Origin: Radicibacter daui
GTDB lineage: Bacteria; Pseudomonadota; Alphaproteobacteria; Radicibacterales; Radicibacteraceae
Direction: 5' to 3'
Length of the DNA stretch: 64,000 bases
Assembly (NCBI GenBank): GCA_030657355.1
Contig: CP131056.1
Location: 4,180,001 to 4,244,000 of the forward strand
Shown here: positions 16,547 through 25,588 of the stretch, piece after piece
Layout of the letters: every line of letters begins with the position of its first letter
Position numbering within the stretch: position 1 is the stretch's first letter
Program-made: the position numbers and the translations under genes
Notes under the pieces: generated by a model
What the model saw: the letters and a program-made list of their open reading frames with translations, nothing else
Told to the model about the DNA's origin: nothing
Database searches by the model: none

Positions 16547-17496
16547 GAACCTTACTCCTTGGCTTTTCTGTGTTTTTTGAAAGCCCCGACCCTTTTTGGG
16601 GGTCAGAGGCCAGGCTGGCACCCGGCATAACTTGGGAAACGGAAGAAATCGCAGAACTGCGACGGAAGGTGTTTAGAAATCTCGAACTCAATCGTGGCGG
16701 GCTTATGTCCCTGATGGGACATACAGGCGGCTGCCACGGCCTGTTTTCGAAACTGTCCAGGCCACATTCTTCATGGCCGCTCCCCTAAGTTGCCCGTTTA
16801 ACGTGCCTGGACTGCCTCTTCTGGCGGCAGGCTCCGATGAAAAATGGGAAATGTCCAGCGACACCCATTCATCTCCGGTTAAGTAGTGTAAAGGTGTGGC
16901 ACGGCGACGACGCCACCTGAGCCACCCGTTAAACTGCACATCAGCAGCACAACCTGACTCAACATCAAAAGGTTCCCGGTCTTTTGAATGCACCGGCATG
17001 TCTTTTTGACGCCCGGCTCCCCTTTGGCTTTTTAAAAGCCGGGCGGAAAGCGCAAGGGGCGGCCATTTGCCATCTTATCCAGGAGCCCGCGCACAAAGCG
17101 GCAGCCGTGCCGGCAATCCCTCTGCACGCCGCGGATCGCCTGTTGCACGCTTCTTGCTAAGATCGCGCCCTGGCCGCCAGACGGGCCGCTCTGCCGCACC
17201 GCAAAACCGGCATTGACAGGCCGGGGTAAAGCCAGCGAGCATTATGTATAGGCAAATCGGCTTTGCGCTCCGGCTGACATAAAATGTTAGGAGCGCAATC
17301 TGGCGGGCCTCAAAACACCGGGATCGGGCAAACTGCCCGCCGGAAGCAAAAAGGCGGCAGGGTCAACCTGCCGCTGACAGAACAGAGGTTTCTTGGGTCT
17401 AACCCGCCGGCACCCACCTCCGCCGCACCCGTTACGCATCGGGTCCGCCAGGGCAAGGGAACAGGCCGGCACCGGATGCTAACTTGGGAGACGGCA
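16547..17496. other. Long gene-free stretch before the second amino-acid transporter
   Basis: No convincing gene is present: open frames here lack ribosome sites and family features. It holds the OmpA leader, a GCCCGGCT/AGCCGGGC dyad (17011-17018 and 17037-17044), a HutC-like operator (17241-17256) and, in the transporter leader, a GCGGCAGG/CCTGCCGC hairpin (17354-17374). A TTGACA lies at 17213-17218, but no -10 box sits at good spacing. A small RNA cannot be excluded. Confidence 0.5.
17241..17256. promoter_or_regulatory. Candidate HutC operator upstream of the amino-acid transporter
   Basis: ATTATGTATAGGCAAA; its reverse complement TTTGCCTATACATAAT matches the site between hutH and hutC (TTTGTCTATACATAAA) at 14 of 16 positions. 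It lies about 240 bp before the binding-protein start. Confidence 0.55.
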
Positions 17497-18321
17497 ATGC
17501 GTTCTATCAGGATTCTCGGTGGCATGGTTGGCGCTGCCCTCGCGATGGCGACGGCCTTCAGCGCTCATGCCGATGATGTGCTAGCCAAGGTCAAGGCCGC
17601 GGGCGTGCTTTCTGTCGGCACGGAAACGGCCTTCGCGCCGTTCGACTTTATCGATGCCGGCGAGCATGTCGGCCTCAATGTCGATCTCTTCGCCGAGATC
17701 GGCAAGGAACTGGGCGTCAAGATCGAGTGGGTCACCCTGCCGTGGGACGGCGTGCTGCCCGGCCTTGAATCCGGCAAGTTCGACATGGTTGCCGGCCCGG
17801 CCACCATCACCAAGGCACGTATGGAGCGTTATCGCTTCACCTCGCCGATTGCCGAAGCGACCGTGGCCCTGCTGGCCCGCAAGGACGCCGGCCTGACCAA
17901 GCCGGAAGATATCGCCGGCAAGGCCGTCGGCTCAGGCAAGGCCACCGCCCAGCTCGCCCAGCTGCAGGACTATGCCAAGACGCTGCCGACCGCGCCGACC
18001 GTGCGTGAGTATGTGAGCTTCAACGACGGTTATGCCGACATGGCCGCCGGCCGTATCGTCGCCGTCGCCAACTCGCTGCCCAACATCGCCTATGTCGCCA
18101 GCCAGCGCAGCGACATGTTCGAGGTTATCAAGCCGCCGTTCGGCAAACCCTCCTACTTCGGCTTCATCGGCCGCCCCGACGCGGACAGCACCAGCCTGAT
18201 GGATGCCATCGACGCCGCCCTTCTCAAGATGAAGGCCGATGGTCGCATGGCCACCCTGCAGAAGAAGTGGTTCGGTGACACCTTCAACACCCCGGACAAG
18301 GTGACCGACCCGTCCTTCTGA
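17497..18321 (+). CDS. Amino-acid ABC transporter substrate-binding protein (family 3)
   Basis: A 274-residue periplasmic binding protein with a signal peptide (GGMVGAALAMATAFSAHA, cleaved before DDVL). SBP_bac_3 landmarks include LSVGTETAFAPFDFIDAGEH, VTLPWDGVLPGLESGKFDMV and ARMERYRFTSPI. The ATG at 17497 follows GGGAG; the longer frame to 17284 has no signal peptide at its start and is rejected. Two permeases and an ATPase follow. The HutC-like site upstream hints at histidine or a related imidazole as substrate, but the family also carries other polar amino acids. Confidence 0.9.
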   Translation: MRSIRILGGMVGAALAMATAFSAHADDVLAKVKAAGVLSVGTETAFAPFDFIDAGEHVGLNVDLFAEIGKELGVKIEWVTLPWDGVLPGLESGKFDMVAGPATITKARMERYRFTSPIAEATVALLARKDAGLTKPEDIAGKAVGSGKATAQLAQLQDYAKTLPTAPTVREYVSFNDGYADMAAGRIVAVANSLPNIAYVASQRSDMFEVIKPPFGKPSYFGFIGRPDADSTSLMDAIDAALLKMKADGRMATLQKKWFGDTFNTPDKVTDPSF

Positions 18322-18368
18322 TCATCAGCTGCCCGTTCGGGCAACGCTGAGCAGAAAAAACAAAATGG

Positions 18369-18398
18369 CCCGGAGGCGGCAGCCCTGCCGCTTCCGGG
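18369..18398 (+). terminator. Intra-operon hairpin between binding protein and permease
   Basis: CCCGGAGGCGGCA pairs with TGCCGCTTCCGGG (13 bp, one G-T pair, loop GCCC). No long T run follows. Such hairpins often stabilise the binding-protein message or reduce transcription of the permeases. Confidence 0.6.
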
Positions 18399-18481
18399 TT
18401 CTTCCCGCCCAACTCCCCGCGCCGCCTTGCCTTCCCGGAGAAGGATAAGGTGGACCGCCCCCAGGATATGAAAAGCCGGAG

Positions 18482-19123
18482 ATGAGCTGGAAACTCTTCA
18501 TGCTTCTGGTCAAGGCGTCGGGTCTGACGCTGGTGATCAGCGGCGTCTCCATCCTGATCGGCCTTGCCCTCGGTTTTGTCATCTGCGCCGGCCTGCTGTC
18601 AGGTACGCGCGGGCTCAACCGGGCCGCCGAACTGTTTGTCAGCTTCTTTCGCGGCGTACCGCTGCTGGTCCAGCTGCTGCTGATCTATCACCTGATGCCG
18701 GCGCTTGGCATCAATGTCTCCAGCACCACGGCGGCCATTGTCGGCCTCTCGCTCTGCACGGCAGCCTATCAGGCGGAAAATCTGCGCGCTGGCTTCGGCG
18801 CTGTACCGCGTGGCCTGCTGGAAGCAGCCGACATGTGCGGCTTCAGCCATTTCCAGACCTTCCGCCGTATCCGCGCACCCATCGCCCTGCGCCTGACGCT
18901 GCCCGCCATCATCAATGAAGCGGTGCTGCTGTTGAAGGCGTCCTCGCTGGTCTCCGTGGTCGGCATCGTCGAGCTGACGCGCATGGCGCAGGATCTGGCC
19001 TCCAGCACCTACCGGCCGATTCCCATCTTCGCCTCGGCGGGTCTTCTCTACTTCATCATCTGCGCCATCGTCGCCGGTATCGGCGCGCTTTACGAGCGCC
19101 GCCAGAAATGGGCACGGAGGTAA
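18482..19123 (+). CDS. Amino-acid ABC transporter permease
   Basis: A 213-residue inner-membrane permease of the HisM/GlnP family. Hydrophobic helices alternate with the ATPase-docking EAA loop GLLEAADMCGFSHFQTFRRI near residues 115-134. FFRGVPLLVQLLLIYHL is the typical FxRGxPLLVQ family motif. It starts 160 bp after the binding-protein gene, past the hairpin, and is closely followed by a second permease, so the channel should be a heterodimer. Confidence 0.92.
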   Translation: MSWKLFMLLVKASGLTLVISGVSILIGLALGFVICAGLLSGTRGLNRAAELFVSFFRGVPLLVQLLLIYHLMPALGINVSSTTAAIVGLSLCTAAYQAENLRAGFGAVPRGLLEAADMCGFSHFQTFRRIRAPIALRLTLPAIINEAVLLLKASSLVSVVGIVELTRMAQDLASSTYRPIPIFASAGLLYFIICAIVAGIGALYERRQKWARR

Positions 19124-19131
19124 CGGCACCC

Positions 19132-19797
19132 ATGAGTTTCGACCTCAGCATCATCTGGCAGAATCTCCCCGACATCCTTGCCGGTTTCTGGACCACCTGC
19201 TGGCTGTGGGCGGTCAGCACCGCCGGCGGCATCGTGCTCGGCTTTCTTGTCGCCGTCGCCCGACGTTATGGCGGCCGGCTCATCGCCAGCGTGCTTGGCG
19301 TCTATGTCGCCATCATGCGCGGCACGCCGTTTCTGGTGCAGATCTTCCTGCTCTATTATGGCGGCCCCTTCATCGGCATCTCGCTGACGGAAACGCCGAC
19401 CGGTCTCATCGGCCTCGTCATCTATGGCGCCGCCTATTTCAGCGAGGTCTTCCGCGCCGGCTTCGAAGCCGTGCCTGTTGGCCATATCGAGGCGGCGGAA
19501 TGTGTGGGCCTGACCCGCTGGCAGACGGTGCGCCGTATCCTGCTGCCGGAAATGGCGCTGCTGGTGCTGCCGCCCAGCGTCAACATCGCCGTCATCCTCA
19601 TCAAGGAAACGGCCGTACTCTCCACCATCACGGTGCCTGAGCTCACCATGGTCACCAGCGTCATCGGCTCGCAGTACTATGCCTTTGTCGAGGCGCTGAC
19701 CCTGCTCGCCCTCTTCTACTGGTTCCTTGTCGAGGTGACCGGCCGTGCCGGGCGCTGGGCCGAGGCCAAGCTTTCCAGATACAGGTTCGCCAACTGA
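19132..19797 (+). CDS. Amino-acid ABC transporter permease, second subunit
   Basis: A 221-residue permease with the family motif IMRGTPFLVQIFLLYYG and the EAA loop HIEAAECVGLTRWQTVRRIL near residues 117-136. The ATG at 19132 was chosen; an in-frame ATG at 19108 overlaps the previous gene and is also possible. Its stop overlaps the ATPase start codon (TGATG), so the two are probably translationally coupled. Confidence 0.92.
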   Translation: MSFDLSIIWQNLPDILAGFWTTCWLWAVSTAGGIVLGFLVAVARRYGGRLIASVLGVYVAIMRGTPFLVQIFLLYYGGPFIGISLTETPTGLIGLVIYGAAYFSEVFRAGFEAVPVGHIEAAECVGLTRWQTVRRILLPEMALLVLPPSVNIAVILIKETAVLSTITVPELTMVTSVIGSQYYAFVEALTLLALFYWFLVEVTGRAGRWAEAKLSRYRFAN

Positions 19798-20594
19798 TGA
19801 ACAGCACCGTCCCTGCCATCCGTATTTCGGGCCTCACCAAGAGCTACGGCGAGACAGAGGTGCTGCACGGCATCGATCTGGAGTTCGCCAGCGGCGAGGT
19901 TACCTGCCTCATCGGCCCTTCCGGTTCGGGCAAGAGCACGCTTCTGCGCTGCATCGCCTTTCTGGAAGAAGCGACCAACGGCCTGATTTCCATCGAGGGC
20001 GAGGCGCTTGGTTTTGCCATGGGCCCCGGCGGCAACCGCATCCGCCTGCCGCAGGCCGAGGTGCGCGCCGTGCGCTCTCGCATCGGCATGGTGTTCCAGC
20101 AGTTCAATCTCTGGCCGCACATGACGGCCCTTGGCAACGTGGCCGAGGCGCTGGTGACGGTGCGCGGGATGAGCCGCAGCGATGCCGAGGCCCGCGCCAC
20201 CCGCGAGCTGGAGCGTGTCGGCCTTGGCCATCGTGCCGGGCATTATCCGGCGCAGCTTTCTGGCGGGCAGCAGCAGCGCGTCGCCATCGCCCGGGCGCTG
20301 GCGCTCGATCCGCGCATCATGCTGTTTGACGAACCCACCTCCTCCCTCGACCCGGAGCTGACCGGCGAGGTGCTGAACGTCATGCGCCAGTTGGCAGATG
20401 ACGGCATGACCATGCTTGTCGTCTCGCACGAGATCGGTTTTGCCGCCTCCGTCGGCAGCAAGATCGTGTTTCTCGATCAGGGCAAGGTGCTGCTGGAGGG
20501 CTCGCCGACGGAAGTGTTCGGCAAACCCCGCCATCCGCGCATCGACCAGTTCCTCGATACCTATCTGGACCGCGGCGCCGCCACGCTCATCTAG
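19797..20594 (+). CDS. Amino-acid ABC transporter ATP-binding protein
   Basis: A 265-residue ATPase with Walker A GPSGSGKST near residue 40, Q loop GMVFQQFNLWPHM near residue 100, signature LSGGQQQRVAIARALAL near residue 155 and Walker B MLFDEPTSSLDPE. A short insertion (AMGPGGNRIRLPQAEVR) before the Q loop is common in this subgroup. It ends the transporter operon; the LysR gene on the other strand overlaps its last eight bases. Confidence 0.95.
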   Translation: MNSTVPAIRISGLTKSYGETEVLHGIDLEFASGEVTCLIGPSGSGKSTLLRCIAFLEEATNGLISIEGEALGFAMGPGGNRIRLPQAEVRAVRSRIGMVFQQFNLWPHMTALGNVAEALVTVRGMSRSDAEARATRELERVGLGHRAGHYPAQLSGGQQQRVAIARALALDPRIMLFDEPTSSLDPELTGEVLNVMRQLADDGMTMLVVSHEIGFAASVGSKIVFLDQGKVLLEGSPTEVFGKPRHPRIDQFLDTYLDRGAATLI

Positions 20595-21531
20595 GCGCGG
20601 CAAGCTCTGTTATCGGCATGGCGGCCGTCAGCCCCTGCTGGCGGCCGAGAGCCAGCAGCCAGCTATGCAGTGCCCGCCCCAGCGGACGGTCGAGCGCGGC
20701 CATGTCCCAGGCAAGAAAATAAGGCTCCGGCACCGGCAGCCGGTGATCGAACGGCACCATGAGCCGCCCGGCGGCCAGATCTTCCGCCACCATGGAAAGC
20801 TGGCCCAGCACGAAGCCGCGGCCTGCCACTGCGGCATCGATGGCGACGCTGGAGAGTGAAAACGACATGCCGGGCGCCACCCGCCCCACCGGCAGCCCCA
20901 GCGCCGCAAACCATTGCGCCCAGCCCGGCGGCGGCAGGAACTCTCCCATCCAGTCGATGCCGATCAGCGGATACTCCAGTATCTCGCGCGGGGCGGCGAG
21001 AGTGCGTCCGGCAAGCAGGCCGGGGGCACAAACAGGCACGACCTGATCGGTAAAAAGAACCGCCGCATGCTGATACTGGCGGATGCGGTGCCCGTAGGAG
21101 ACGCGAAAATCCACCGGGTCGCTACCAAGCCTGGGCTCGGCTTCGCTACCGATAAGATGGATGGCGATTTCCCCCTGCTGCTGGCGCCAGTCGAAGAGCG
21201 CCGGCCCCAGCCATTTGGTCGCCAGTGACGAAAGGGTGGAGATGGTGAGGCCCGCCTCCGAACGCAGCCGCTCCAGTTCCTCCCCGGCCTTGGTCAGGCG
21301 ATGGAGCGCGGCCACCACCCCGTCATGATAGGCGGCTCCCCAGAGCGTCAGCACCACGCCCTTGCCGCGCCGCTCCAGCAGGCGAACACCCAGCGCCCCT
21401 TCCAGCAGCTTGATCTGCTGAGATACCGCGCCCGCGGAAATACCAAGTTCGCGCGCGGCGCCAGTAATACTGCCGGTCTGGCCGACCGCCGCGAACACCT
21501 GAACGGCCCGGAGAGGGGGAAGCTGCGCCAT
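20587..21531 (-). CDS. LysR-family regulator, GcvA-like
   Basis: A 314-residue regulator starting MAQLPPLRAVQVFAAVGQTG, the typical GcvA-subfamily opening, with the helix-turn-helix SITGAARELGISAGAVSQQI near residues 20-40. The ATG at 21531 gives the normal family length; a TTG at 21603 would add 24 residues. It is divergent from the Rieske oxygenase gene and a perfect palindrome lies between them, so it probably controls that pair. The effector is unknown. Confidence 0.88.
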   Translation of the reverse strand: MAQLPPLRAVQVFAAVGQTGSITGAARELGISAGAVSQQIKLLEGALGVRLLERRGKGVVLTLWGAAYHDGVVAALHRLTKAGEELERLRSEAGLTISTLSSLATKWLGPALFDWRQQQGEIAIHLIGSEAEPRLGSDPVDFRVSYGHRIRQYQHAAVLFTDQVVPVCAPGLLAGRTLAAPREILEYPLIGIDWMGEFLPPPGWAQWFAALGLPVGRVAPGMSFSLSSVAIDAAVAGRGFVLGQLSMVAEDLAAGRLMVPFDHRLPVPEPYFLAWDMAALDRPLGRALHSWLLALGRQQGLTAAMPITELAAPR

Positions 21532-21606
21532 TTCCTGAAAGGTTTCCGCTATCGCTATCGCCGGTATCGCAAAACCATCAGCGGCCTGCTTAATCGTTAT
21601 CAACGT

Positions 21607-21621
21607 TTTAGATTATCTAAA
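21607..21621. promoter_or_regulatory. LysR-type palindrome between the regulator and the Rieske oxygenase
   Basis: TTTAGAT-T-ATCTAAA is a perfect 15-bp dyad with the T-N11-A plan, in the AT-rich gap between divergent genes, 115 bp before the oxygenase start. Confidence 0.6.
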
Positions 21622-21735
21622 TCAGAATTCAACGCACATCCCCTATCGGGATCCGCGCCAAACGCGCACAGTTTTTGCCAATAATCATAAGGACGCTGCC
21701 GCTACCCATTGCCCGCCCGCCGGAGAGCCTGATCC

Positions 21736-22773
21736 ATGTTCCTGAAAAATGTCTGGTACGTCGCCGCCATCTCCGGCGACATAGACCGTTCGCTGAAAGC
21801 GACGACCATTCTGGACGAGGCGGTGGTGCTTTACCGCCGCGAGGACGGCAAGGCCGTGGCGCTGGAGGATGCCTGTCCCCATCGCAAACTGCCGCTCTCC
21901 ATGGGCCGCCTGAAGGGCAACGAGGTCGAATGCGGCTATCATGGCCTCACCTTCAACTGCTCGGGCAGCTGCACCCGCGCCCCGGGCAGCGACCGCATTC
22001 CGCCGGGCGCAAAGGTTCGCAGCTATCCCGTGGAGGACCGTTATGGCCTGCTGTGGATCTGGATGGGCGCGCCGGAGCTTGCCAACCCCGACCTCATCTT
22101 CAAGGTCGAGCAGTGGGACAATCCCGACTGGGGCACCACGAAGCCCGACAGCATGACGGTCGAGTGCAGCTATTTCTTCGTGACCGACAATCTGCTCGAT
22201 CCCTCCCACGTCGCCTGGGTTCACCAGTCTTCCTTCGCGAGCGCGGGCTGCGAGCAGACGGCGCTGTCAACCAGGGTCAATGACGACGGTGTCGTGGTCT
22301 CCCGCTGGATGCTGGGCGACGAGGTTGCCCCCTTCTATGCTCCGTTCGTGAAGTTCAAGGGGCTGACGGACCGCCAGCAGCATTATGAAGTGCGCTTCCC
22401 CAGCCATGCCATCATCAAGGCCATCTTTACCCCTGCGGGTACCGGCGGGCCGGAGGGCGTTCTGCACCCCGATACCTTCCTGATGGACAGCTATAATTTC
22501 ATGACCCCGGTGAGCGAGGGCGTGACGCGCTATTTCTGGTTCCAGATGCGCAACTTCGCCCCCGGCGACGAGGCCGTCTCCGCCGCCTTTGCCGTGGCCG
22601 TGAAGGCCGCGTTCGAGGAAGACCGGCTGGTGCTGAATGCCGTACAGAAGGGCATGAATGACAAGCGCAGCCCCAATATCGACCTTGCCATTGATGCCGG
22701 CCCGCTGCGCTTCCGCCGCCGCGTACAGCAGATGATCGAGACCGAAGCCGGCCAGAAGGCCGCTGCCGAGTGA
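21736..22773 (+). CDS. Rieske non-heme iron oxygenase, alpha subunit
   Basis: A 345-residue oxygenase of the VanA-like group. The Rieske cluster ligands are Cys47 and His49 (CPHRKLPLS) and Cys66 and His69 (CGYHGLTF). The mononuclear iron site is in DNLLDPSHVAWVHQ, with His158 and His163 and an upstream Asp that bridges to the neighbouring Rieske domain. Such enzymes demethylate or hydroxylate aromatic or quaternary-amine substrates with electrons from a reductase, here encoded next with a 4-bp overlap. The substrate is not evident from sequence. Confidence 0.92.
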   Translation: MFLKNVWYVAAISGDIDRSLKATTILDEAVVLYRREDGKAVALEDACPHRKLPLSMGRLKGNEVECGYHGLTFNCSGSCTRAPGSDRIPPGAKVRSYPVEDRYGLLWIWMGAPELANPDLIFKVEQWDNPDWGTTKPDSMTVECSYFFVTDNLLDPSHVAWVHQSSFASAGCEQTALSTRVNDDGVVVSRWMLGDEVAPFYAPFVKFKGLTDRQQHYEVRFPSHAIIKAIFTPAGTGGPEGVLHPDTFLMDSYNFMTPVSEGVTRYFWFQMRNFAPGDEAVSAAFAVAVKAAFEEDRLVLNAVQKGMNDKRSPNIDLAIDAGPLRFRRRVQQMIETEAGQKAAAE

Positions 22774-23879
22774 ACAGCCTGCCGTTCCGGCGCTACCGGG
22801 TCAGCGCCATCCATGAGGAAAGCAGCACCATCCGCTCCTTCGAGCTGGTTCCGGCAGAAGGCGGGTCCCTGCCCGCCTTCGCGCCCGGCCAGTTTCTGGT
22901 ACTGCGCCTGCCCGCCGGCCAAAATGGCGAATTTGTTATGCGCAATTACAGCCTGTGCTGCCCGCAGGGTTCAGACAGCCTGCGCATTGCCGTAAAGCAC
23001 GAAGGCCCGCCCTCCGATGCGCCGCACCTGCCGCCCGGCTGCGGCTCCTCCTGGCTGCATGAGCGCGTGACCATTGGCAGCACTCTTGAGGCAACGGGAC
23101 CACGCGGCGACTTCATCCTCCAAAGTGATAACCGACGCCCGGTAGTGCTGATTGCCGGCGGTGTCGGCGCCACGCCGCTTCTGGCCATGTTCCACGCCCT
23201 TGCCAGCGAACCGGAAGCCACGGCACGCAAGGCATGGTTCATCCATGCGGCCGAAACCGGCAGCGTGCATGCCTTTGGCGGGGAAGTTCGCCGCCTTGCC
23301 GCCAGCCGATCCGGCCTTTCCTGCCATATCCGCTATCGCTCGCCGGCACCGGAGGATCTGGAAGCCGGACGCTGCGACAGCACCGGCACCGTCGATCGCG
23401 CCCTGCTGCAGTCCTTGCTGCCGCTCGATGATTACGAGGTCTATCTCTGCGGCCCACCCGCCTTCATGAAGGCTGTGCACGCCGCCCTGCGCGGCCTCGG
23501 CATCGAGCGCGCGCGCATCCATACCGAATTCTTCGGCCCGACCACCTTGCTGGAAGAGGCGGAAGAAAAGGCCCCCGCTCCGGTGGATGCCGCCCTTGCC
23601 AGCGCCCCGGAAACCGAGCCGGAAAGCTGCCAGGTGCGCTTTACCCGGTCAGGCAAAACCGCCCTCTGGCAGGAGGGCACGCACTCCCTGCTCGACCTTG
23701 CCGAGCAGGTTGGCATCAACGCCAATTTCAGCTGCCGGGCGGGCGTATGCGGCATGTGCCTTACCCGCCTTGTCAAAGGCGAGGTGCGCTACTTCGAAGA
23801 ACCGCTGGAGCCGCCGGAAGCGGGCACACTGCTGGTGTGCTGCTCCCGCCCCGCCGGCCCTGTGGAAATCGAACTTTAG
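22770..23879 (+). CDS. Oxygenase reductase: FAD/NAD(P)H domain fused to a 2Fe-2S ferredoxin
   Basis: A 369-residue flavoprotein starting at a GTG that overlaps the oxygenase stop (GTGA). The flavin-binding [19 protein letters not shown] and the NAD-binding [15 protein letters not shown] segments belong to the ferredoxin-NADP reductase fold; [10 protein letters not shown] follows. The C-terminal domain has the plant-type iron-sulfur pattern CRAGVCGMC, with a final Cys in LLVCC around residue 360. It passes electrons from NAD(P)H to the Rieske oxygenase. The layout matches reductases for VanA-like and flavohemoglobin-like partners. Confidence 0.92.
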   Translation: MNSLPFRRYRVSAIHEESSTIRSFELVPAEGGSLPAFAPGQFLVLRLPAGQNGEFVMRNYSLCCPQGSDSLRIAVKHEGPPSDAPHLPPGCGSSWLHERVTIGSTLEATGPRGDFILQSDNRRPVVLIAGGVGATPLLAMFHALASEPEATARKAWFIHAAETGSVHAFGGEVRRLAASRSGLSCHIRYRSPAPEDLEAGRCDSTGTVDRALLQSLLPLDDYEVYLCGPPAFMKAVHAALRGLGIERARIHTEFFGPTTLLEEAEEKAPAPVDAALASAPETEPESCQVRFTRSGKTALWQEGTHSLLDLAEQVGINANFSCRAGVCGMCLTRLVKGEVRYFEEPLEPPEAGTLLVCCSRPAGPVEIEL

Positions 23880-25426
23880 GCGCTGATCGCCGGCAGCATT
23901 CCGGCGCCGGCCGCCTCGACGAACGCACCCGAACGTACCAGCGCGATGGCGGCTTCCATATCCGGGTGGAAATGGCGGTCGTCATCCAGATGCGGCACCG
24001 CCTTGCGCAGCGTGGCACGTACCCGCTCCAGCGCCGGGCTCGAGGCAAGGCCGGAGTGGAAATCGCAGCCCTGCGCCGCGGCCAGCATCTCGATGCCGAT
24101 CACCGCCGTGGCATTGGCGGTCATGGTCAGCAGGCGGCGCGCACCGTGGGCGGCCATCGACACATGATCTTCCTGGTTGGCCGAAGTCGGGATCGAATCG
24201 ACACTGGCCGGGAAGGCACGGCCCTTGTTTTCCGACACCAGCGCCGCTGCCGTCACCTGCGGGATCATGAAGCCGCTGTTGAGGCCGGGCTTGGGGGTTA
24301 GGAAGGCCGGCAGGCCGGAAAGCGCCGGATCCACCAGCATGGCAATACGCCGCTCGGAAAGGGAGCCGATCTCGCATACCGCCATGGCAATCATGTCAGC
24401 AGCAAAAGCCACCGGCTCGGCGTGGAAGTTACCGCCGGAAAGGGCTTCACCCTCGGCCGAGAAGATCAGCGGATTGTCGGAGACGCCATTGGCTTCCGTC
24501 TCCAGCAGGCTTGCCGCATGGCGCAGCACGTCGAGCGCGGCGCCCATCACCTGCGGCTGGCAGCGCAGGCAATAGGGGTCCTGCACCCGTTCGTCTCCCA
24601 CCAGATGCGAGGCGCGGATGGCGCTGCCGACCATCAACTCGCGCAGCGAGGCCGCCGTCTCGCGCTGGCCGCGGTGGCGGCGCAGCTCATGAATGCGCGG
24701 GTCAAACGGCGCGTCGGAACCGCGGGCGGCGTCGGTGGAAAGTGCACCGGCCACGAGGGCGGACTGCATCAGCCGCTCGGCTTCAAACAGGCCGGCCAGC
24801 GCATAGGCGGTCGAGAACTGCGTACCGTTGAGAAGGGCAAGGCCCTCCTTCGGACCCAGCACCAGCGGGGAGAGCCCCGCTTCCTTGAGCGCCTCTGCAG
24901 CCGGCTTGCGCGCGCCGCCGATGAAAATGTCGCCAACCCCCAGCAGCGCCGCCGTCATGTGCGAGAGCGGGGCGAGATCGCCCGAGGCGCCGACGGAGCC
25001 CTGCGCCGGGACCACCGGCGTCAGCCCTTTGGCGAGCACCGCTTCCAGCATGGCGATGGTGGAAGGCTTTACGCCCGAAGCGCCCTGGCCGAGGCTCGCC
25101 AGCTTCAGGGCAATCATCAGCCGCACGATGTTTTCCGGCATCGGCTCACCGGTGCCGGCAGCGTGGGAGAGCACGATATTGCGCTGGAGCCTTTCCAGAT
25201 CGACGGCCGGGATGCGCACGCTCGCCAGCTTGCCGAAGCCGGTATTGATACCATAGACCGGCTCGCCCTTGGCGACGATGGCCGCCACGGTGGCCGCGCT
25301 GCGCTCGATGGCCGGCAGGGCCGCCGCATCCAGCTTCGCGCCCGCACCCTCATAGATTGCCCGCCACTGGGCCAGCGGGACTGAACCGGGGGTCAGGGTA
25401 ATCAGGGACGGGGCACTGGCGGACAT
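23876..25426 (-). CDS. hutH: Histidine ammonia-lyase
   Basis: Deaminates histidine to urocanate. The 516 residues carry the self-formed MIO cofactor triad Ala147-Ser148-Gly149 in [14 protein letters not shown], the [11 protein letters not shown] loop near residue 58, SHAAGTGEP with His88, and [15 protein letters not shown]. These fit histidine rather than phenylalanine lyases. The ATG at 25426 was chosen over an upstream ATG that lacks a ribosome site. It is divergent from hutC and convergent with the reductase, overlapping its stop by four bases. Urocanase, imidazolonepropionase and formiminoglutamase genes are not in the window. Confidence 0.95.
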   Translation of the reverse strand: MSASAPSLITLTPGSVPLAQWRAIYEGAGAKLDAAALPAIERSAATVAAIVAKGEPVYGINTGFGKLASVRIPAVDLERLQRNIVLSHAAGTGEPMPENIVRLMIALKLASLGQGASGVKPSTIAMLEAVLAKGLTPVVPAQGSVGASGDLAPLSHMTAALLGVGDIFIGGARKPAAEALKEAGLSPLVLGPKEGLALLNGTQFSTAYALAGLFEAERLMQSALVAGALSTDAARGSDAPFDPRIHELRRHRGQRETAASLRELMVGSAIRASHLVGDERVQDPYCLRCQPQVMGAALDVLRHAASLLETEANGVSDNPLIFSAEGEALSGGNFHAEPVAFAADMIAMAVCEIGSLSERRIAMLVDPALSGLPAFLTPKPGLNSGFMIPQVTAAALVSENKGRAFPASVDSIPTSANQEDHVSMAAHGARRLLTMTANATAVIGIEMLAAAQGCDFHSGLASSPALERVRATLRKAVPHLDDDRHFHPDMEAAIALVRSGAFVEAAGAGMLPAISA

Positions 25427-25520
25427 CGGGCTCTCCTCGAAAGACAGGTGGACTTGCAGGGCGGCGGCAGGCACGGAACACTTTGGCACCGCAGCATTGC
25501 CGCTTGGCAGTCGCCGTTTA

Positions 25521-25536
25521 TTTGTCTATACATAAA
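25521..25536. promoter_or_regulatory. Candidate HutC operator between hutH and hutC
   Basis: TTTGTCTATACATAAA, an AT-rich near-palindrome in the 162-bp divergent gap. It resembles the TGTATATACA-type sites of GntR/HutC regulators and shares GTCTATACA with the site before the FAD oxidoreductase. Confidence 0.65.
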
Positions 25537-25588
25537 TTCAGAACGGGCCGCCTGTCCAGTGGGCGTCTTGCGGCCGGAAAGGAGAGGC

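Noticed and set aside
16703-16999. Short open frames in the 16.6-17.5 kb gap
   Set aside because: No ribosome site, odd composition and no similarity to any family I know; several overlap each other on both strands.
17284-17496. Longer N-terminus for the second amino-acid binding protein
   Set aside because: The signal peptide begins at the ATG at 17497, which has GGGAG upstream; the extra 71 residues contain a leader hairpin and no plausible targeting signal.
24422-25384. A 320-codon plus-strand frame inside hutH
   Set aside because: hutH on the minus strand has the MIO triad and all family motifs; the opposite frame has no recognisable domain.
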